Positions 4,963 to 5,130 of a DNA stretch of 5,130 bases are shown in pieces (positions within the stretch are counted from its first letter, which is position 1; each line of letters opens with the position of its first letter). The DNA lies in assembly GCA_035291705.1 (NCBI GenBank), contig DATDRM010000239.1, forward strand, positions 1-5,130. The letters are read 5' to 3'. The stretch is from DATDRM01 sp035291705. GTDB taxonomy: Bacteria; Chloroflexota; Anaerolineae; Anaerolineales; UBA4823. The notes beneath the pieces were generated by a model. The model ran no database searches and was not told the origin of the DNA. It was given only the letters and a program-made list of their open reading frames with translations. The translations under genes were made by a program, and so were the position numbers.

Positions 4963-5130
4963 CTATGCGTCCGTGTGAATTGTGCGCGTCAAGGTCAGCA
5001 CGCAGACGCGGGCCGCCCCCGCCCGGTGCAGCTGGCGCGTGATCTCTTCCAGCGTTGCGCCAGAGTCGAACAGATCGTCCACGACGAGCAGGCGTTTTCT
5101 GCTGACTTTTCCCTGAACGGCGAATGCGCC
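4963..5130 (-). CDS. Phosphoribosyltransferase (PRTase) domain, C-terminal end only (partial)
   Basis: Only the last 55 codons are inside the window, ending in TAG at 4965-4963; the 5' part lies beyond base 5130. The segment reads LLVVDDLFDSGATLEEI (residues 14-30 of the visible part), the classic PRPP-binding loop of type I phosphoribosyltransferases: hydrophobic strand, two Asp, then a Ser-Gly-Ala-Thr loop. It continues with RAGAARVCVLTLTRT, the usual next helix and strand. Similar ends occur in ComF-type competence proteins and in PRTase domains attached or adjacent to RecQ-like helicases. The nearby DprA-like gene makes the second reading attractive, but the window cannot tell whether this is a free PRTase or the tail of a larger protein. 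The sequence is very GC-rich (over 70% locally), like the DprA-like gene and unlike the ATPase gene between them. Confidence 0.88.
   Translation of the reverse strand, partial: GAFAVQGKVSRKRLLVVDDLFDSGATLEEITRQLHRAGAARVCVLTLTRTIHTDA

Noticed and set aside
4806..5042. A 78-codon plus-strand frame spanning the intergenic gap and running into the PRTase tail
   Set aside because: It lies opposite the PRTase domain at its end and ends in a Pro/Gly/Ala-rich stretch that is the reverse of the GC-rich PRTase code. No family resemblance is seen.

Overview
The window is a compact bacterial segment in which every supported gene lies on the minus strand. There are five complete genes and the 3' end of a sixth. 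There are no RNA genes, insertion sequences, CRISPR repeats or gene-free stretches over 300 bases. The multi-pass membrane protein, the ECF sigma/anti-sigma style and the mixed base composition resemble environmental Chloroflexota (Anaerolineae-like) genomes. That placement is an impression from protein style, not a demonstrated assignment. Start sites are preceded by ordinary AGGAG/GAGG-type ribosome binding sites.

Right-hand part (about 2598-5130), read in the direction of transcription from high to low coordinates. It begins with the last 55 codons of a phosphoribosyltransferase (PRTase) domain. A 143-base spacer follows, carrying an almost perfect housekeeping promoter (TTGACT, 17 bases, TATAAT). 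Next is an AAA_14/DUF4143-type ATPase, coupled by an ATGA stop/start overlap to a divergent DprA/Smf-like nucleotide-binding protein. A PRTase together with a DprA-like protein recalls the RecQ-DprA-PRTase modules known as RqlHI/PsyrTA, described as phage/plasmid restriction or toxin-antitoxin systems. The helicase, if present, would lie beyond base 5130. The ATPase between the two is visibly poorer in GC than its neighbours and may be an insertion or an added component. This is the most interesting part of the window.

Left-hand part (52-2467). This is a cell-envelope regulatory operon: an ECF sigma factor, its zinc-binding membrane anti-sigma factor overlapping it by 8 bases, and a roughly seven-helix membrane protein 69 bases further on. 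A possible ECF-type promoter (CCAAC, 16 bases, CGTA) sits just upstream of the sigma gene and would allow autoregulation. The sigma factor is presumably held at the membrane by the anti-sigma factor and released on an envelope signal. The membrane protein may be a target or partner.
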